Source: Lota lota (lineage: Eukaryota > Chordata > Actinopteri > Gadiformes > Lotidae). Taken from it: a stretch of 64,000 nucleotides of DNA. The stretch covers positions 292,001 to 356,000 of the forward strand of contig JACYXH010000475.1 of assembly GCA_026745465.1 (NCBI GenBank), written 5' to 3'. A program made the position numbers and the translations under genes. The first letter of the stretch is position 1, and the number at the start of each line of letters is the position of its first letter. The notes below the pieces were generated by a model. The model searched no databases, was not told the origin of the DNA, and was given only the letters and a program-made list of their open reading frames with translations. Below, in pieces: positions 1 to 22,446 of the stretch.

Positions 1-191
1 CATTGGGGTCTACCTTCAGACTTGCTCCTTGAGTATTACTATTTTGGTCTGTGGCACATGAGGTTCCTGCTCTACTAATCTTACCATCAGTGACTTGTGG
101 CGCGAGGCAAAAAAAACCCACATCTGTTGATGAGAAGCCATTCAATGCTCCTCCTCAACAGATAAATGCAACATCCCATAATCTGTTCCAG

Positions 192-3100
192 GACGACAAC
201 TGGGGCGAGACCACCACGGTGGTGACGGGCACCTCGGTGGACAGCGTGTCCAACGAGGACCTGACGCGCGTCTCCAAGGAGCTGGAGGAGAGCGTGCCGC
301 TGCGGTGCACGCGATTCGCCGGGCCGGTGCTGGGCGGCTGCCTCAGCCTCTTCGCCCTGCTCACGCCGCTGGCCTTCCTGGTGCTGCCGCAGGCGCTGTG
401 GCGCGAGGGCCTGGACCCGTGCGGCACGCCGTGCGAGGGTCTGTACGTGTCGCTGGCCTTCAAGCTGCTGGTGCTGCTCATCTCGTCGTGGGCGCTGTTC
501 CTGCGGCCGGCGCGCTCCTCCCTGCCCCGCTTCTTCGTGTTCCGCTGCCTGCTGATGGTGCTGGTGTTCCTGTTCGTGGCGTCCTACTGGCTGTTCTACG
601 GCGTGCGCGTGCTGGAGCCCCGCGAGCGCGACTACCGCGGCATCGTGGAGTACGCGGCGTCGCTGGTGGACGCGCTGCTCTTCATCCAGTACCTGGCACT
701 GGTGCTGCTGGAGGTGCGCCACCTGCAGCCCGCCTTCTGCCTCAAGGTGGTGCGCAGCACGGACGGAGTCAGCCGCTTCTACAACGTGGGCCACCTCAGG
801 TTGGTCCATGGTGGTGTTGTCCACAAGCAATGCTGCGTGAACCCTGTTTAACCCTTTTCATTTGGAGAATCAGCAGATCACATCACATAGGCCCTTCTTC
901 CAGTTTAAACCCGTGGACGGCAGTACCAAATATACAGTCGGAAAGTCCTATAGTTTACAATAAAACGAATGCTTTACTGTTACTCTAATAAACGTCCGAA
1001 GGCGGCTTGCGTCTCTTTCATTATCATAACACATATTTTCATTACACAGAGCTGAAATAATACATCAGATGTCAAATCACTGTTTTGTATAAACATAATG
1101 CTTAGTCATGGTGCTACGCTGACACGCGTTAGCTCGGTGCGGGGGAGTAACGTCTGCTCCCTCTGCTTCCTGGCAGTATCCAGCGGGCCGCCGTGTGGGT
1201 GCTGGACCACTACTACACAGACTTCCCCGTCTACAACCCCGCCCTGCTCAACCTACCCAAGTCCATCCTCTCCAAGAAGATGACTGGCTTCAAGGTCTAC
1301 TCCCTGGACGGTAACTACAGCCTCCCGGCTCTATCTCCATTCTGTTCAGTCAAGCTACTTCCTGTCCCCTCGAAACATGTTAAAGGTGCTGTAGGTCAAG
1401 ATTTTAGAGCTGTGATTTGGGTGGGATTTGGTAGAAATGCCATTGCCCTTTGTCCGCTATTAGTGAATGAAATGATCTGTGAATGAGATGATCTGTGAGA
1501 ATATTTGTTCCGGTTGACCACGCGCCTGCCTCTGTAATTGAGACAATGTAGATTGAAGACCGCTCCCGGCTCATTACTGACCAATCAGGGGTTCTCTTCC
1601 GGGGGGTTGTTTATTTTCAAAATCAACTTTTTTTGCTCTCTCCTTACAACGCAAAAATCATACCCACAGCATCTTTCATTCAAATAATATATTAATACAT
1701 TGTGTATTTTCTTTTTTGGTCATTTAAATTTGGCCCAATTCATTCTGCTTAGCTTTATGCTTCCTCCATCTTGCTATATCCTATTTGTTAAGAGATTGAG
1801 TGGGAAAGAGAGAAAGAAAAATGGAACATAACCTGCCCAGTAAAATGGGCCTGGGTGCGAGTTCAGATGTTCTGAAGTTGGAGCTGAGAAGAGACCACCT
1901 TCAGTCGTCTCTCTTATTGTCTTATCTTTTCATTCTGCGACCGCTCCACAGCCCCAGAAGGAAAAAACTAACCTGAAAGCATTTAGTAAAGGCGTGGTCC
2001 GGGGAATTTGGTGCCCCTTGGATAATGATGGCAAGCAGCAGCCAAATGGAATTAGACCAGAAAGGGCCCCGTTAACCCACATAAGAGCACTCAGCGTCAT
2101 ACGTTGAGGGTGTGTGTTTGTTTTGTGTGTTTAACGGACGACTTGTTGCGTCTTGCAGAGAGCTCCACCAATAACTCCACGGGCCAGTCCCGGGCCATGA
2201 TTGCGGCGGCCGCGCGGAGGAGAGACAACTCCCACAATGAGTTTTACTACGAGGAGGCGGAGATGGACCGCCGCGTCCGCAAGCGCAAGGCCAGGTGAGA
2301 CGCTCGATGATGCCCGGGCATTCATTCATTCATGTTTACACTCAACTCATTCTTCTTGACTCATCTGACGCTAGGGTATGAGGGGATGTAAGATAGGGGT
2401 GATCGAGGGATATCCTCCTTAGTTTCGAGGTCTTAAGGACCTCATTGATTCTATTCAGAACGAGGTAATTTCCTCTTTCATTTGCTGAAATGTGTGTTTG
2501 TTATAATTATCTCTCATTTTCTGCTTGAAGAACTTAGTGTACTTTTCCCCCTTGTACATCTCCCATTGTGGCGTCACTTAAGTAAAGCTTTGAAAAGGTT
2601 CTATACTTTATTGTGTTTTTTTTTCTGGTGCCAGAAAAGGAACTTCATCAAGGAAAATATAAAGAAGTGTACAAATCACTTCATAATATTTATGTCTAGT
2701 AAACGAAATACTTAACTCCTGAATCCCAATGGATCCCTGACGCCCAGCCAGAGGACGGTAGCGCCACAAGGCTTTCAACAAAACAACAACGGTAACCGCA
2801 TGTTTATCCGTCCCAGGCTGGTGGTGGCGGTGGAGGAGGCCTTCACGCACATCAAGCGTCTCCACGACGACGAGGTGGCCTCGTCCCCCAAGCACCCGCG
2901 GGAGGTGATGGACCCGCGGGAGGCTGCACAGGCCATCTTCGCGCCCATGGCCCGGGCCATGCAGAAGTACCTGCGCACAACCCGACAGCAGCCCTTCCAC
3001 AGCATGGAGAGCATCCTCACACACCTGCAGTTCTGCATCACACACAACATGAGCCCCAAGGTGAGCGAAACCACCACCACTGTGTTGAGGACTGGGCCCA

Positions 3101-3867
3101 GATAGGAGTGAAATGGGTCGTTTAGCTAACAGAAACACTTTGGTTGGTTATTGGTTCATACTCATAGAGTGTCTGTCTTGCCCTTAGACTGTGTAATATA
3201 GGTCTCTCCAGACGTATGGTAAACTACGTGATTACCTAAAACATATGCCAACACTGCTTAATTTCCCTTGGGGTATTAAAAAAAAAGTGTTTCTTCTTCA
3301 CTGCAAAACAGTTACATTTTTGTTTTGCTCTGCGAGTTCTCATTACCAGCATAAATGGGTAGTAATATAAGACTCTGCTACTAGCTTGTTGGAAATTGTA
3401 TTAAAAAAATACATGGATTACCTACCATAAAATACCTAAGATGATAAAGTAATGAAAAACAAATACTGCAAGTAGTCATTTACGCAATAGGCAAAACAGT
3501 GAGGCACCCAGATGTGATGCAGATGTGCCCCCACTTGGTGGCGAGCATTCATTTGATAATCAGAGTAATGGGCCGATACCAACCCTCCTCTCGCTCTGTT
3601 ACCCAGGCCTTCCTGGAGCGGTACCTCAGCCCGGGCCCCACCATGCAGTACCAGCGGGAGAGCGACAGGGGGCGGCAGTGGACGCTGGTGAGCGAGGAAC
3701 CCGTCACCTCGGCCCTGCGCCAGGCCCTGGTGTTCTCGCTGCGGCGCCTGGACTTCTCCCTGGTTGTCACGGTGACGCCGCTGCCCTTCCTGCGCATCGG
3801 CGAGGAGTTCATCGACCCCAAGAGCCACAAGTTTGTGATGCGGCTGCAGTCGGAGACCTCGGTGTAA
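192..3867 (+). CDS. vangl2: VANGL2, Vang-like planar cell polarity protein (5' end outside window)
   Basis: Five coding exons are visible: 192-799, 1177-1310, 2159-2294, 2817-3060 and 3607-3867, giving 460 residues. The N-terminal exon or exons lie left of the window. The first visible exon starts at [13 protein letters not shown] and carries four hydrophobic membrane segments. The later exons form the cytoplasmic C-terminal half, with conserved blocks such as [43 protein letters not shown] and [13 protein letters not shown]. The protein ends in ETSV, the class I PDZ ligand of the family. Known role: four-pass membrane protein of the planar cell polarity pathway that binds Prickle and Dishevelled at cell junctions. 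VANGL2 is preferred over VANGL1 because of [15 protein letters not shown] and the linkage with NECTIN4 and ARHGAP30. No break was seen. Some C-terminal stretches ([10 protein letters not shown]) differ from mammals. Confidence 0.94.
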
Positions 3868-6718
3868 AGGAACCATGACGGCAACAAAAACAAAAATGTG
3901 TGAAATAATTTTTACAGTACGTCCGCAACCCCCCCCCTTATCTTACCCCCCCCCCGATCTCCTGATCTCTGATGATCCTACATCATCAACCACGTGGAAG
4001 GATGAGACTAATGTGGCAGCAAAAAAAGAATCAATCGTCCCATAACGCTCCACCTATCCCCTTGTCTGTTTTCATGGAAATAACTCCAAAGGGGAGGAGA
4101 AGACCATGTTTCAGGAGGAGTGTTTTAGACACAGCCCAGATCTCGTATCTCCTCCCGCACCTCCGCCGGGGACACTTTGTCTGTAAACTGTGAAAAGCTA
4201 TATAGTTCCCCCCCCCCCCCCCCCCCCCCCCCGCCATGCTGAATATGGACGCCTTCATAATTTCCCTGCAGTGTCCAGCATGTGGGTGGTTACAACACAC
4301 ATGTCAAAGACAACATCATCATTCCCCCCCCAACCGTCTGCTGTGTTTTCGATGACAGAGGAATGAACCACTGAGGGCATGAGGGGGATGACATCATAGT
4401 TCTCCCTTCCTTACGAACAGACCAATCGGAGCGCAACTCCTAATATGATCAACCTCCATATACCACTCCTGTCGTTTTACCTGTCAGTGTAACGTTTGGC
4501 TTGAGACAATTTATTACTGCTTTTATACTGAGAGTGCAACATTTTTCTTTTTTAAGATTAATAGAATGTAGCACCATGCGCATCAGATTAACAGTTTGTG
4601 TTGCCTTTAGGCCGGTTTGCTTCGTTCTTTGAAAAGCAAAACAAGGAAGTGCTTTTGGTGTTACTTAAGACAATGTTGTAATAATTCATGAATGTGTGTG
4701 TAGGCGGCTTGCATTTCTTACACTGGCCTTTTTTAATAAGACTAAACATTGCAGCTCCATTCCAACATTACGTATTTTGTATATTTTCAGCAACATTTGT
4801 GTTTTTAGGAGAGAAGGAAATCCAGCTGGCTCCTCAGGACATATTATTTTGCAATTATTTCACTCAAACACACACAAAAGCATTGATTGTATCAATGCTG
4901 CCAGCCCTAAGCAGCAGGGCAGGTCAATTAAAGAAGAAGTAAAAGCCCAGTCAAACACTGCTCCCATGCACGCTGAGCCCATCTCGCCTACAACCACTCA
5001 GAAGTGCTAACAAGCAGGTCCAGGTGGTTGTGGGCGTGTGTGTGAGTGTGTGTGCGCGCGTGTGCACTTTTATGTTTGTGAACCTGGAGTTCCAGCCCAC
5101 CGCTCGCTGCATTGGCACTGGGCAGTAGCAGATCACCATGTTGTGCCACAAGTTTAAAACAAACACCAGTCCAACGCTGTCTGCCTCCTCCCCCGCCTTA
5201 CGCCTTTATGTATCCGTACGTAATGCTTGGACAACAAACACAAAAATGACAAAAAGCCACTTTTGGATCCACGATAACGTCCTTCAATGTCTCCACACTG
5301 AAATATACTGGAACCGATTCTAGCCTCAATATCCTCATTTTTATTTCTGTCTATGTAACCTGAATGCGTCGTGACCACATTGTGGCTTCCACAGACTGAT
5401 TAAGCCTTTTGCCTTCTTAGTAGGAAAATTATTCAGATGTATGGGGCTTTTTAACATTTCTATAAAGCCTTGCGATGAACAGTCACATCAGGCTGATCAG
5501 GATAATTCCGCCAGAGTCCCACGATCAAAAGATGCAAGTGAATGTCTTTAAAATTTTGTAATGCATGCCTGAAATACTTTTTATTGAGAACTTTGTTTTT
5601 ATATCTTTTTTTTTTAATGGTGCCTAAGTTATGATGATGCAATTTTCCACAAAGTTGTTCTTTTGTTTTTTTAAAAGAGGGAACTTGTAAAAAAAAAAAT
5701 CACAATTTGTAGATTTGTCTTGTATTTTCTCGCTTTTTGGTAACTGTAGCTTGTATAGTGTCTTATTTTTTTCCATTATTAAACAATTTATTACTTGTTT
5801 CTGCTTGTTTGGGCTTTTACGTTATCTGCTTAAAGATGATTCTGCTTTATCACTCGTCCTATCAGGGGATGGGAAGTGACAGAGGAAGTCAACTCATTTA
5901 ACTTACATTAGGTTTTGAAACGGGCACTTAAATGCAGTGAAAGGCATATTCTGGCCTTTTTCAAGTTTGCCAATTTGCACAAAAATGTGTTGTATTTTAC
6001 TGCTGCAATCTATTTAGTGATGAAGAATCAGAATCAGTGTATATATTTGTTTCAAACAGAAGGCACAACATTCACTGGCTTTGAAACATGATAGTTGAGC
6101 TGCCAAAGCATTTCTCTTTGACCAATGAGTACATTAAGTGCGATCGAAGACAGCTCAACTAAACTGTATGAGCAGTTTGAAAGTTTTACTGATTAAGGTT
6201 ATATTTGCTTTTCAAAATAACAAGTTAAGTAAACCAGCCTTTCAAACTTTGTGGTTTTATCAACCCCAATAAGGGATGTTGCCACACATAGGTGTCCATA
6301 TTGAATTCAAGAATTATACTGCATCTGAAAACAGACATCAATCTCAAAAGTCAATCAAACTTAAAATGACTTTAAATACATATGAACTAATATACCAGCT
6401 ATTCATATTCCCAGTCTATGAATGTGCTCTTTATTCATGTTTTGGTAAAGAACAAAAGAAGTAGGAACTCGGTTGGTGAATGAAGAGGAAGCGGCCTGGC
6501 TGTGTATGGAGGGTGGTGGGAGGTGATGCTGCTTGTGGTTTTGTTTTTTCTCCTTTTCGTAAGTGTCGGAATGGACAGAGAGCCACTGTGCTTCCTGGTT
6601 GAAGCTGCTGTCAGCGTTCAGTTCAGAGGACTGTCGTCGTCGACATTAGACCGAGAGATAGCTTATAACTCAAACCGTTTTTGATCTTCTTCGCCGACGA
6701 AACACACCTGGTAAAACG
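3868..6718 (+). other. VANGL2 3' UTR and intergenic spacer to FCER1G
   Basis: No coding exon was recognised. The first part is probably the VANGL2 3' UTR. It contains a pure C run at 4208-4232 and several AT-rich stretches. A variant polyadenylation hexamer, ATTAAA, occurs at 5778-5783 just after a T-rich tract and is a plausible end of the transcript. From about 5800 to 6718 I see only AT-rich spacer and, near the end, the likely FCER1G 5' UTR. Short open frames here have no recognisable protein content. Confidence 0.5.
5778..5783 (+). terminator. Candidate VANGL2 polyadenylation signal (ATTAAA)
   Basis: ATTAAA follows a long T-rich tract about 1.9 kb after the VANGL2 stop, and a GT-rich segment lies just downstream. 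It is the common variant of AATAAA. The position fits a long 3' UTR, but other ends are possible. Confidence 0.35.
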
Positions 6719-8534
6719 ATGACGACCATGATGCAAGTGTCTCTCCTCGCCACCCTTCTGATGGTCAACCTCAGCTGCGTCGGTGAGGATCACTTTCTTT
6801 CTTTTTCTTTCTTCGTTGACGTTTTTCCCTTGACTGCATGAAATATATATATATATATATTTCAACTAAACTGGTCAGTGTTTCAGAAACGTTATAATAG
6901 TTATAACTGTGAACTATAGTTAGTTAATAGTTAAATAAAGCATAGTTATAGTTATAATTCCTGTGTCAGCTACTGTTATAATATTTATAATTAGTTATAA
7001 TTCCTGTGTTAGCTACTGATGTAAGATCATTGGGCAACGGAAGCATTGCTCAGCAGAAGTAACCTACGGGCTAGGCCTACCAACCATGGGCATGGTGCGG
7101 ATATGGTGTAATCCCAGATGACGCCATGAAATGGGCCTGAATCTTATTCCTAATACAACACCAGACATGGGGCGGTGGCACCCTTATTGCTCTCTCCATA
7201 GACTCCTGTTGCAGGTGTATAATGTACATCTTAAACCTGCACTATGTACGTTTTCTCATCAGTAGCCTCCAACGGCTTGGGTTGGAGCTGCAGTTATAAT
7301 TGGCGTATGAGGTAGTAAAGATGCACATGATAAACCGAGGCTCATCGGACGATGGCGATTGTGATTTGGGTTGCCAACATCTCTTGTGCTGTGCCTGTAC
7401 AGACGCCCTGGGTGACATGAAGGTGTGCTACATCCTGGACGCCATTCTGATCGCTTACAGCATTGTTCTGACAGTCCTCTACATTAGACTCAAAGTAACT
7501 AAACCAAAATAGAATTAAACTTTCATTAATAACATATAATATTTAATATATATAACATATATGTATACATAAAAAAGATATACAAAGAGATATATATATA
7601 TTTTTTTTTCTTTGTGGATACGTCATGATCAATTGCCAATCAATGTTGGCCGTTTAAATAATCCGATTTATTTTCCGTTTTTTTGTAGCTCTTTCCCACC
7701 AATAATCCGCCTCCAGTTCATCCTGAGGTAAGTCTGTTTTTTGTTCTGTATTTTATGGGAAATCTATTTTTTCCTGATACAGTTGATTTGCATTATTTAA
7801 AGGCATGGTGGTCTGTTGGCATGACCATGAATGGTTGGTCAGTTGGTGCTGAATATCCAGCCATGAATAATGTATAATCCAGCCATTATGTACTCATACT
7901 ATATACACTGTCCCCGTTTACAGCAGGTTTGGTTGTGCAGCGTTAGGTCTAATGCGCCTACATAATGCATTGTCAAATACGTAATTTACGATCATAGACT
8001 GTGTATGAAACTTTTTGTTTATTTTCTAATACAAATGGTTTAAAGTTGAAAAGTGGAGAATCCAAAATTGAGATGAGCCTGAATGTGTTTATGTGTGAAA
8101 CAAGGGAAAGACAAACAGTAGAGGTAGATTTACTATTCATGTTTGACATTTTGAGTTATATGGGATGAATGCTTACATTTTTCAAAATTAATTTGAAAAC
8201 TAAGCACACGCATGCACACTACATTTTGTTAACTATATTTGTTTGGAATTATATGCCCATAAATATCTTTCTATTTCACAGAAGCCTGATGCAGGGATAT
8301 ATGCAGTGAGTATTGTTATGCGCAAATATAGTTCCTAATATTACCGTATTTTGTACTTACATAGCTCGGCCTATCACAATGCCACACAGCATACCCAATA
8401 CTCATTTTGTGTCACTTAGAGCAACACCAAGCCTGGTTGTATTAACACTTCCTCTTTGTCTCTTACAGGGCCTGACCCCTCATATTTCAGACACCTATGA
8501 GACCATCAGGGTGGAGAAGAAGGCTCAAATGTGA
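6719..8534 (+). CDS. fcer1g: FCER1G, Fc receptor common gamma chain (ITAM adaptor)
   Basis: Five small exons were read: 6719-6782, 7403-7494, 7689-7727, 8282-8305 and 8469-8534. They give 94 residues (human 86). Exon 1 encodes a signal peptide (MTTMMQVSLLATLLMVNLS). Exon 2 holds the short ectodomain and membrane helix, CYILDAILIAYSIVLTVLY, with the membrane aspartate that pairs with receptor partners and the cysteine used for dimerisation. The last two exons encode an ITAM, YAGL then seven residues then YETI, split by an intron. In the family this dimer couples Fc and other activating receptors to Syk. Exon 3 encodes a proline-rich LFPTNNPPPVHPE that replaces the basic linker of mammals. CD247 (zeta) is excluded because there is only one ITAM. 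The ATG was chosen because it opens the only signal peptide. Confidence 0.9.
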
Positions 8535-8760
8535 TCCCAGAAGAAATGATGTGTTGTGTGATCATGGGCTGTTGTCTGAAGAGAAGTGGCTGCACAGTGT
8601 TCGCAGTTTCCCCCCAGCTGTTGCTTGTAGCTTGTAGGCCTAGGGTTGCATGCAGTAGATTTAGTATGTCTATTTTATCTTTGTAGTGTGTAATAAGGGC
8701 ATATTGTATAATGGGAACACGCTTTTTGAAAGACATTTAGATTAGAGTAAAGAAATGTAT

Positions 8761-8766
8761 AATAAA
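8761..8766 (+). terminator. Candidate FCER1G polyadenylation signal (AATAAA)
   Basis: A canonical hexamer 227 bases after the FCER1G stop. A second copy at 8954-8959 could be an alternative end. Confidence 0.5.
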
Positions 8767-9664
8767 TTAATCTTTAACCAATTTGATTACTTAAAGGTAT
8801 AAGACAAGATACAACATATCCAATGCATGATATATAATAATTTTTGCTTCCTGCTAAAAAGAAAATTTGTATATACATTTTATATTATATTATAATATTT
8901 CTTAACGTTTTACTTGTTTAAAAAAATGTATTGTATAGCATTACATTTAGACGAATAAAACCACGACCGCAGAATGTTCTTGAATCTTTAAATAAACCTT
9001 ACAAAAGGCCCAGACCACAATTTGAACATGGTTAGAAACCAAACAAGACATGCCCTCCTACATTCCCTGCATATCTTAATATTATTTTACTCATAGCCAC
9101 TGCTCTAAGATTAGGTAGCATAATGGACCATACGCACATTTAGCTATTCCCCGTTAATGGATAACATGTAGGCCTCATTTTACGGAACCATATTTTTTGA
9201 GTTAACCAACAACAGCGCTAGGAGGCAATCACGCACCAATAGACTACGTGCAGCCTGTGTGGAAGACGGGTCCCACGAATGTACACAGAGCGTGCAGTCA
9301 GCCGCAGTCTCTTCATATTTACATTACATAACTGGTTGTGGAACCTGTATGATTTTTTTTTTCAAACTAAGTCACGCAGATCTCAAACTGGACTACACCA
9401 CACTGCACCACAGTTACCTCGTATGGACAGCTGTAGCCTTTCAGGGCCTAGGGTCGACTGCTTTTCTTGTAATTAAATCGAAACTCAAATGTAGATCACC
9501 TTACTTAAAAGTATTGCCTTGTACCCAGGTAGCCTGTGCGTTGAATGCGCCTAATTTGTGTTTATGTTTTTAGGTGTGTGTTCGGTGTTTATGTTTGTTT
9601 GTGCATAATTAATTTTTGCTACAACTATTGGGCGAGCGTGTCAGGGGGCGTGGCTCTCTGATAA

Positions 9665-9674
9665 GGGGCGGGGC
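9665..9674 (+). promoter_or_regulatory. GC box (Sp-type) in the presumed NECTIN4 promoter
   Basis: GGGGCGGGGC lies about 450 bases before the NECTIN4 ATG, next to a GGGGGCGTGGC motif at about 9644-9654. Both are typical Sp/KLF sites. No TATA box was recognised. The assignment to NECTIN4 is inferred from position only. Confidence 0.35.
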
Positions 9675-10122
9675 TATGAAGTCGGACAGGTGTAAGGAAT
9701 GGAAAAGCAACCACTGAAATGCTCGGTCTATTAACGCTATACGAAAAGTCGTAGTTATCTTACGTGTCCACTAATGCAATAACCTATACGCTATTCACTA
9801 TGCGAATATAATGTCTTTAAGTTTGCGTTTTCTATGTTGAGCATAGCTATAAGCGGAGCACATATAGCCTACCTAGGACGTATAGTGTCACTAAACGGAG
9901 GTGCAGAAGGAGTTCCGACACTTTGGAGTTTGGATTGAAGGCTACCATGTTCCTACCTTGAGGTTGATGGGATGCAGTCCGGCTCATCAGGATTCCTGTT
10001 GGATTTGGAAACTTCTCAATTCTTTGTTAAAAAACAGACAAAATGCCTCCACTGACGCTGTACTAACGTGACCCGACTGTTATTATCGTTAAGTCACGCA
10101 GTATTTTGATTTACGTTTGAAG

Positions 10123-20431
<10,309 letters not shown>

Positions 20432-22446
20432 AGTTACAGCTTCTCTAGTCGACACAACTACGATGGACGACCACCATCACGTACGGCAGCCCTCAAGGCC
20501 TTGTGGGTGGCCAGCTGGTGGCCTCAGAAATTGAACGATTACTTTGTTCCTAAGACTGTAAATCCAGTGGCAATTATTAGTGTATGAAAACTTGAAACCC
20601 TTCCATTGCCCAGAATGGGCATTACGACTAAGCAATAGCCAAGTGTGGGCAAGCATCATGGTTGGTAACTGCTTCTTTCAGCTTTTAGTAATGAACAGTT
20701 TTGATGGTCTAATGAAGCTGAACTATGAGGTTTGAATCCAACAGCAACTGTAGCATATACATATACACTTGTACCCTCATACATTTTTCTTTTGTTCTTC
20801 GTAAAGTATTTACTGTGGTGTTGGTCATAGCTGTGCACAATCTAGCAAAGGGACTTCAATTTGGTTCATGTAAAGAGAACATGGACAAGTGCCAAACGTC
20901 CACAATCTACCTGTTGGTGTCCTCTCACACCTTGTTCTGGATGACTCTTCTTTATAGTAATGGGACTTTCTATCCGGTCAGCTGCTGAGAGCAGAGTCAA
21001 ATTTATTTTTATAGCCCTCTTCCACCATTAGTTCCAAAGAGTTTGATAGGCCCATGTACAGTTGGGATCAGATGGGCCCGATGCACCTAAGCTCCCAAAT
21101 AAAAACCTAAACCTGATGATATTGCATGTTTAGCTTGTGGGCATGGATGCCTTGTAGCCCTGCTTCACTGGGGGAAGCATGACTCAAAGACACGCTCAAC
21201 ACATACTATGAGGGTATTGTTTTGAGTGGGTCTGTTTGAGGCTTCATGTCCCATCAAGGATGAGGGACTGAGTCTTGTATGCTCACTCTATTACTGCCAA
21301 GAAGACATGATCACATGGATCATTCTGATTATTGCCCATTGAACTCTCTGCACTCTTTGGCCATGTACGGTCTATGCTTACAAAATCAAACAAGACGTCG
21401 TGGAGCGGTTGACCCCGGGTTTGGATTCTACCGATGCACTACCATAGGAAACTAGGTCAAACAAGACTCCCAAGATACACTTCTGTAAATATTGTGGTAA
21501 GCAATGGAAAGTGATGTCACTGATGGCATTGAAATGTTTACTCAAAGTATAGCAAGGACAATAAAATATTGTAAATGTTTATTTTTTAGTTAAAAATGTG
21601 AACATATCACTTAGTCCTCTGTTGAAGACAATAAAATGTGAAAACCCATTGTTGAGTCTCTTGTTGTAATATAATTTTTTTTACATTTGGTGACTTCTGG
21701 ATGTTTGACTCTTGAGTTGGAATATTAGTAATGTAACAACTATTCAACAAATCCAAGCAGGACACCGATTGTAGAATTGCAGTAATATTGATCATTAGGC
21801 ACCACATTCAAACCACGTCATGGGTTTTTGAACTAGCCTGATAATCATCCTGAATTTCTATTTAAGTGGTTTTCTGAGACTGGGCGGGGTTGCCTCCACC
21901 TTAACCAATCACACAGCAGAAAACGATTCCGCTAGTCATGTTGGCTCAGATTTTTTATAAAGCTGATATTTCTGGATAGGGTCTGGTACCAGGCACATTT
22001 TGAACCCCAGTTCATCAGTTAATATTAAATCATCTGCCATAGAACAATAAAATGAAACCAAAACACTAAAAACTTCAGAGACATCACATCATTTCAGCCA
22101 ATCAGAGCACAATAACCAGTTTCACCTCGTCCAGGGAAGGAGGAGGATTACTATTGGATAGCATCCGGTCAGCTCCGGTCGCCCTCACTACCGAAAAGCA
22201 AATTCCGATCTCTTTCTTTCTGTGTGATGTCCGTAAGCCATACCCGATGAAACACTATTAACAACGTCTGCAAGAAGAGAATATCCCTCCCATTGAAGTC
22301 CCTCTCTCTCGCCACTATCCACACATTCTAAGAATCCGCCTCCAGTCGTTCTCCGTCATGATATCACGCCTGGGAACAAGGTTATGTTTCTCCAAAGAAG
22401 GTGCTGTCCCTCCCTGGCATTTGATTTGTAGCACTTACTCCCTCAT
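20432..22446. other. NECTIN4 3' UTR and tail-to-tail spacer with ZNF-A
   Basis: No coding exon was seen. AATAAA hexamers at 21560-21565 and 21630-21635 fit the end of NECTIN4. ZNF-A is transcribed toward it from the right, so the two 3' ends converge. The remainder is AT-rich spacer with no recognised element. Confidence 0.55.
21560..21565 (+). terminator. Candidate NECTIN4 polyadenylation signal (AATAAA)
   Basis: A canonical hexamer about 1.13 kb after the stop. Another at 21630-21635 may be an alternative site. Confidence 0.5.

Larger units (their letters stand above)
8535..10122 (+). other. FCER1G 3' UTR, spacer and NECTIN4 5' region
   Basis: No gene was recognised. AATAAA hexamers at 8761-8766 and 8954-8959 are likely FCER1G poly(A) signals. 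The stretch from about 9600 holds GC boxes and the presumptive NECTIN4 promoter and 5' UTR. An open frame at 9259-9573 shows no recognisable domain. Confidence 0.5.

Noticed and set aside
87-988. Long open frames on the minus strand and in another plus frame over the first VANGL2 exon
   Set aside because: They are shadows of a GC-rich conserved exon. Only the VANGL2 frame has membrane segments and family motifs.
20725-20988. 87-codon open frame after NECTIN4
   Set aside because: It lies in the NECTIN4 3' UTR before the AATAAA signals and has no recognisable content.
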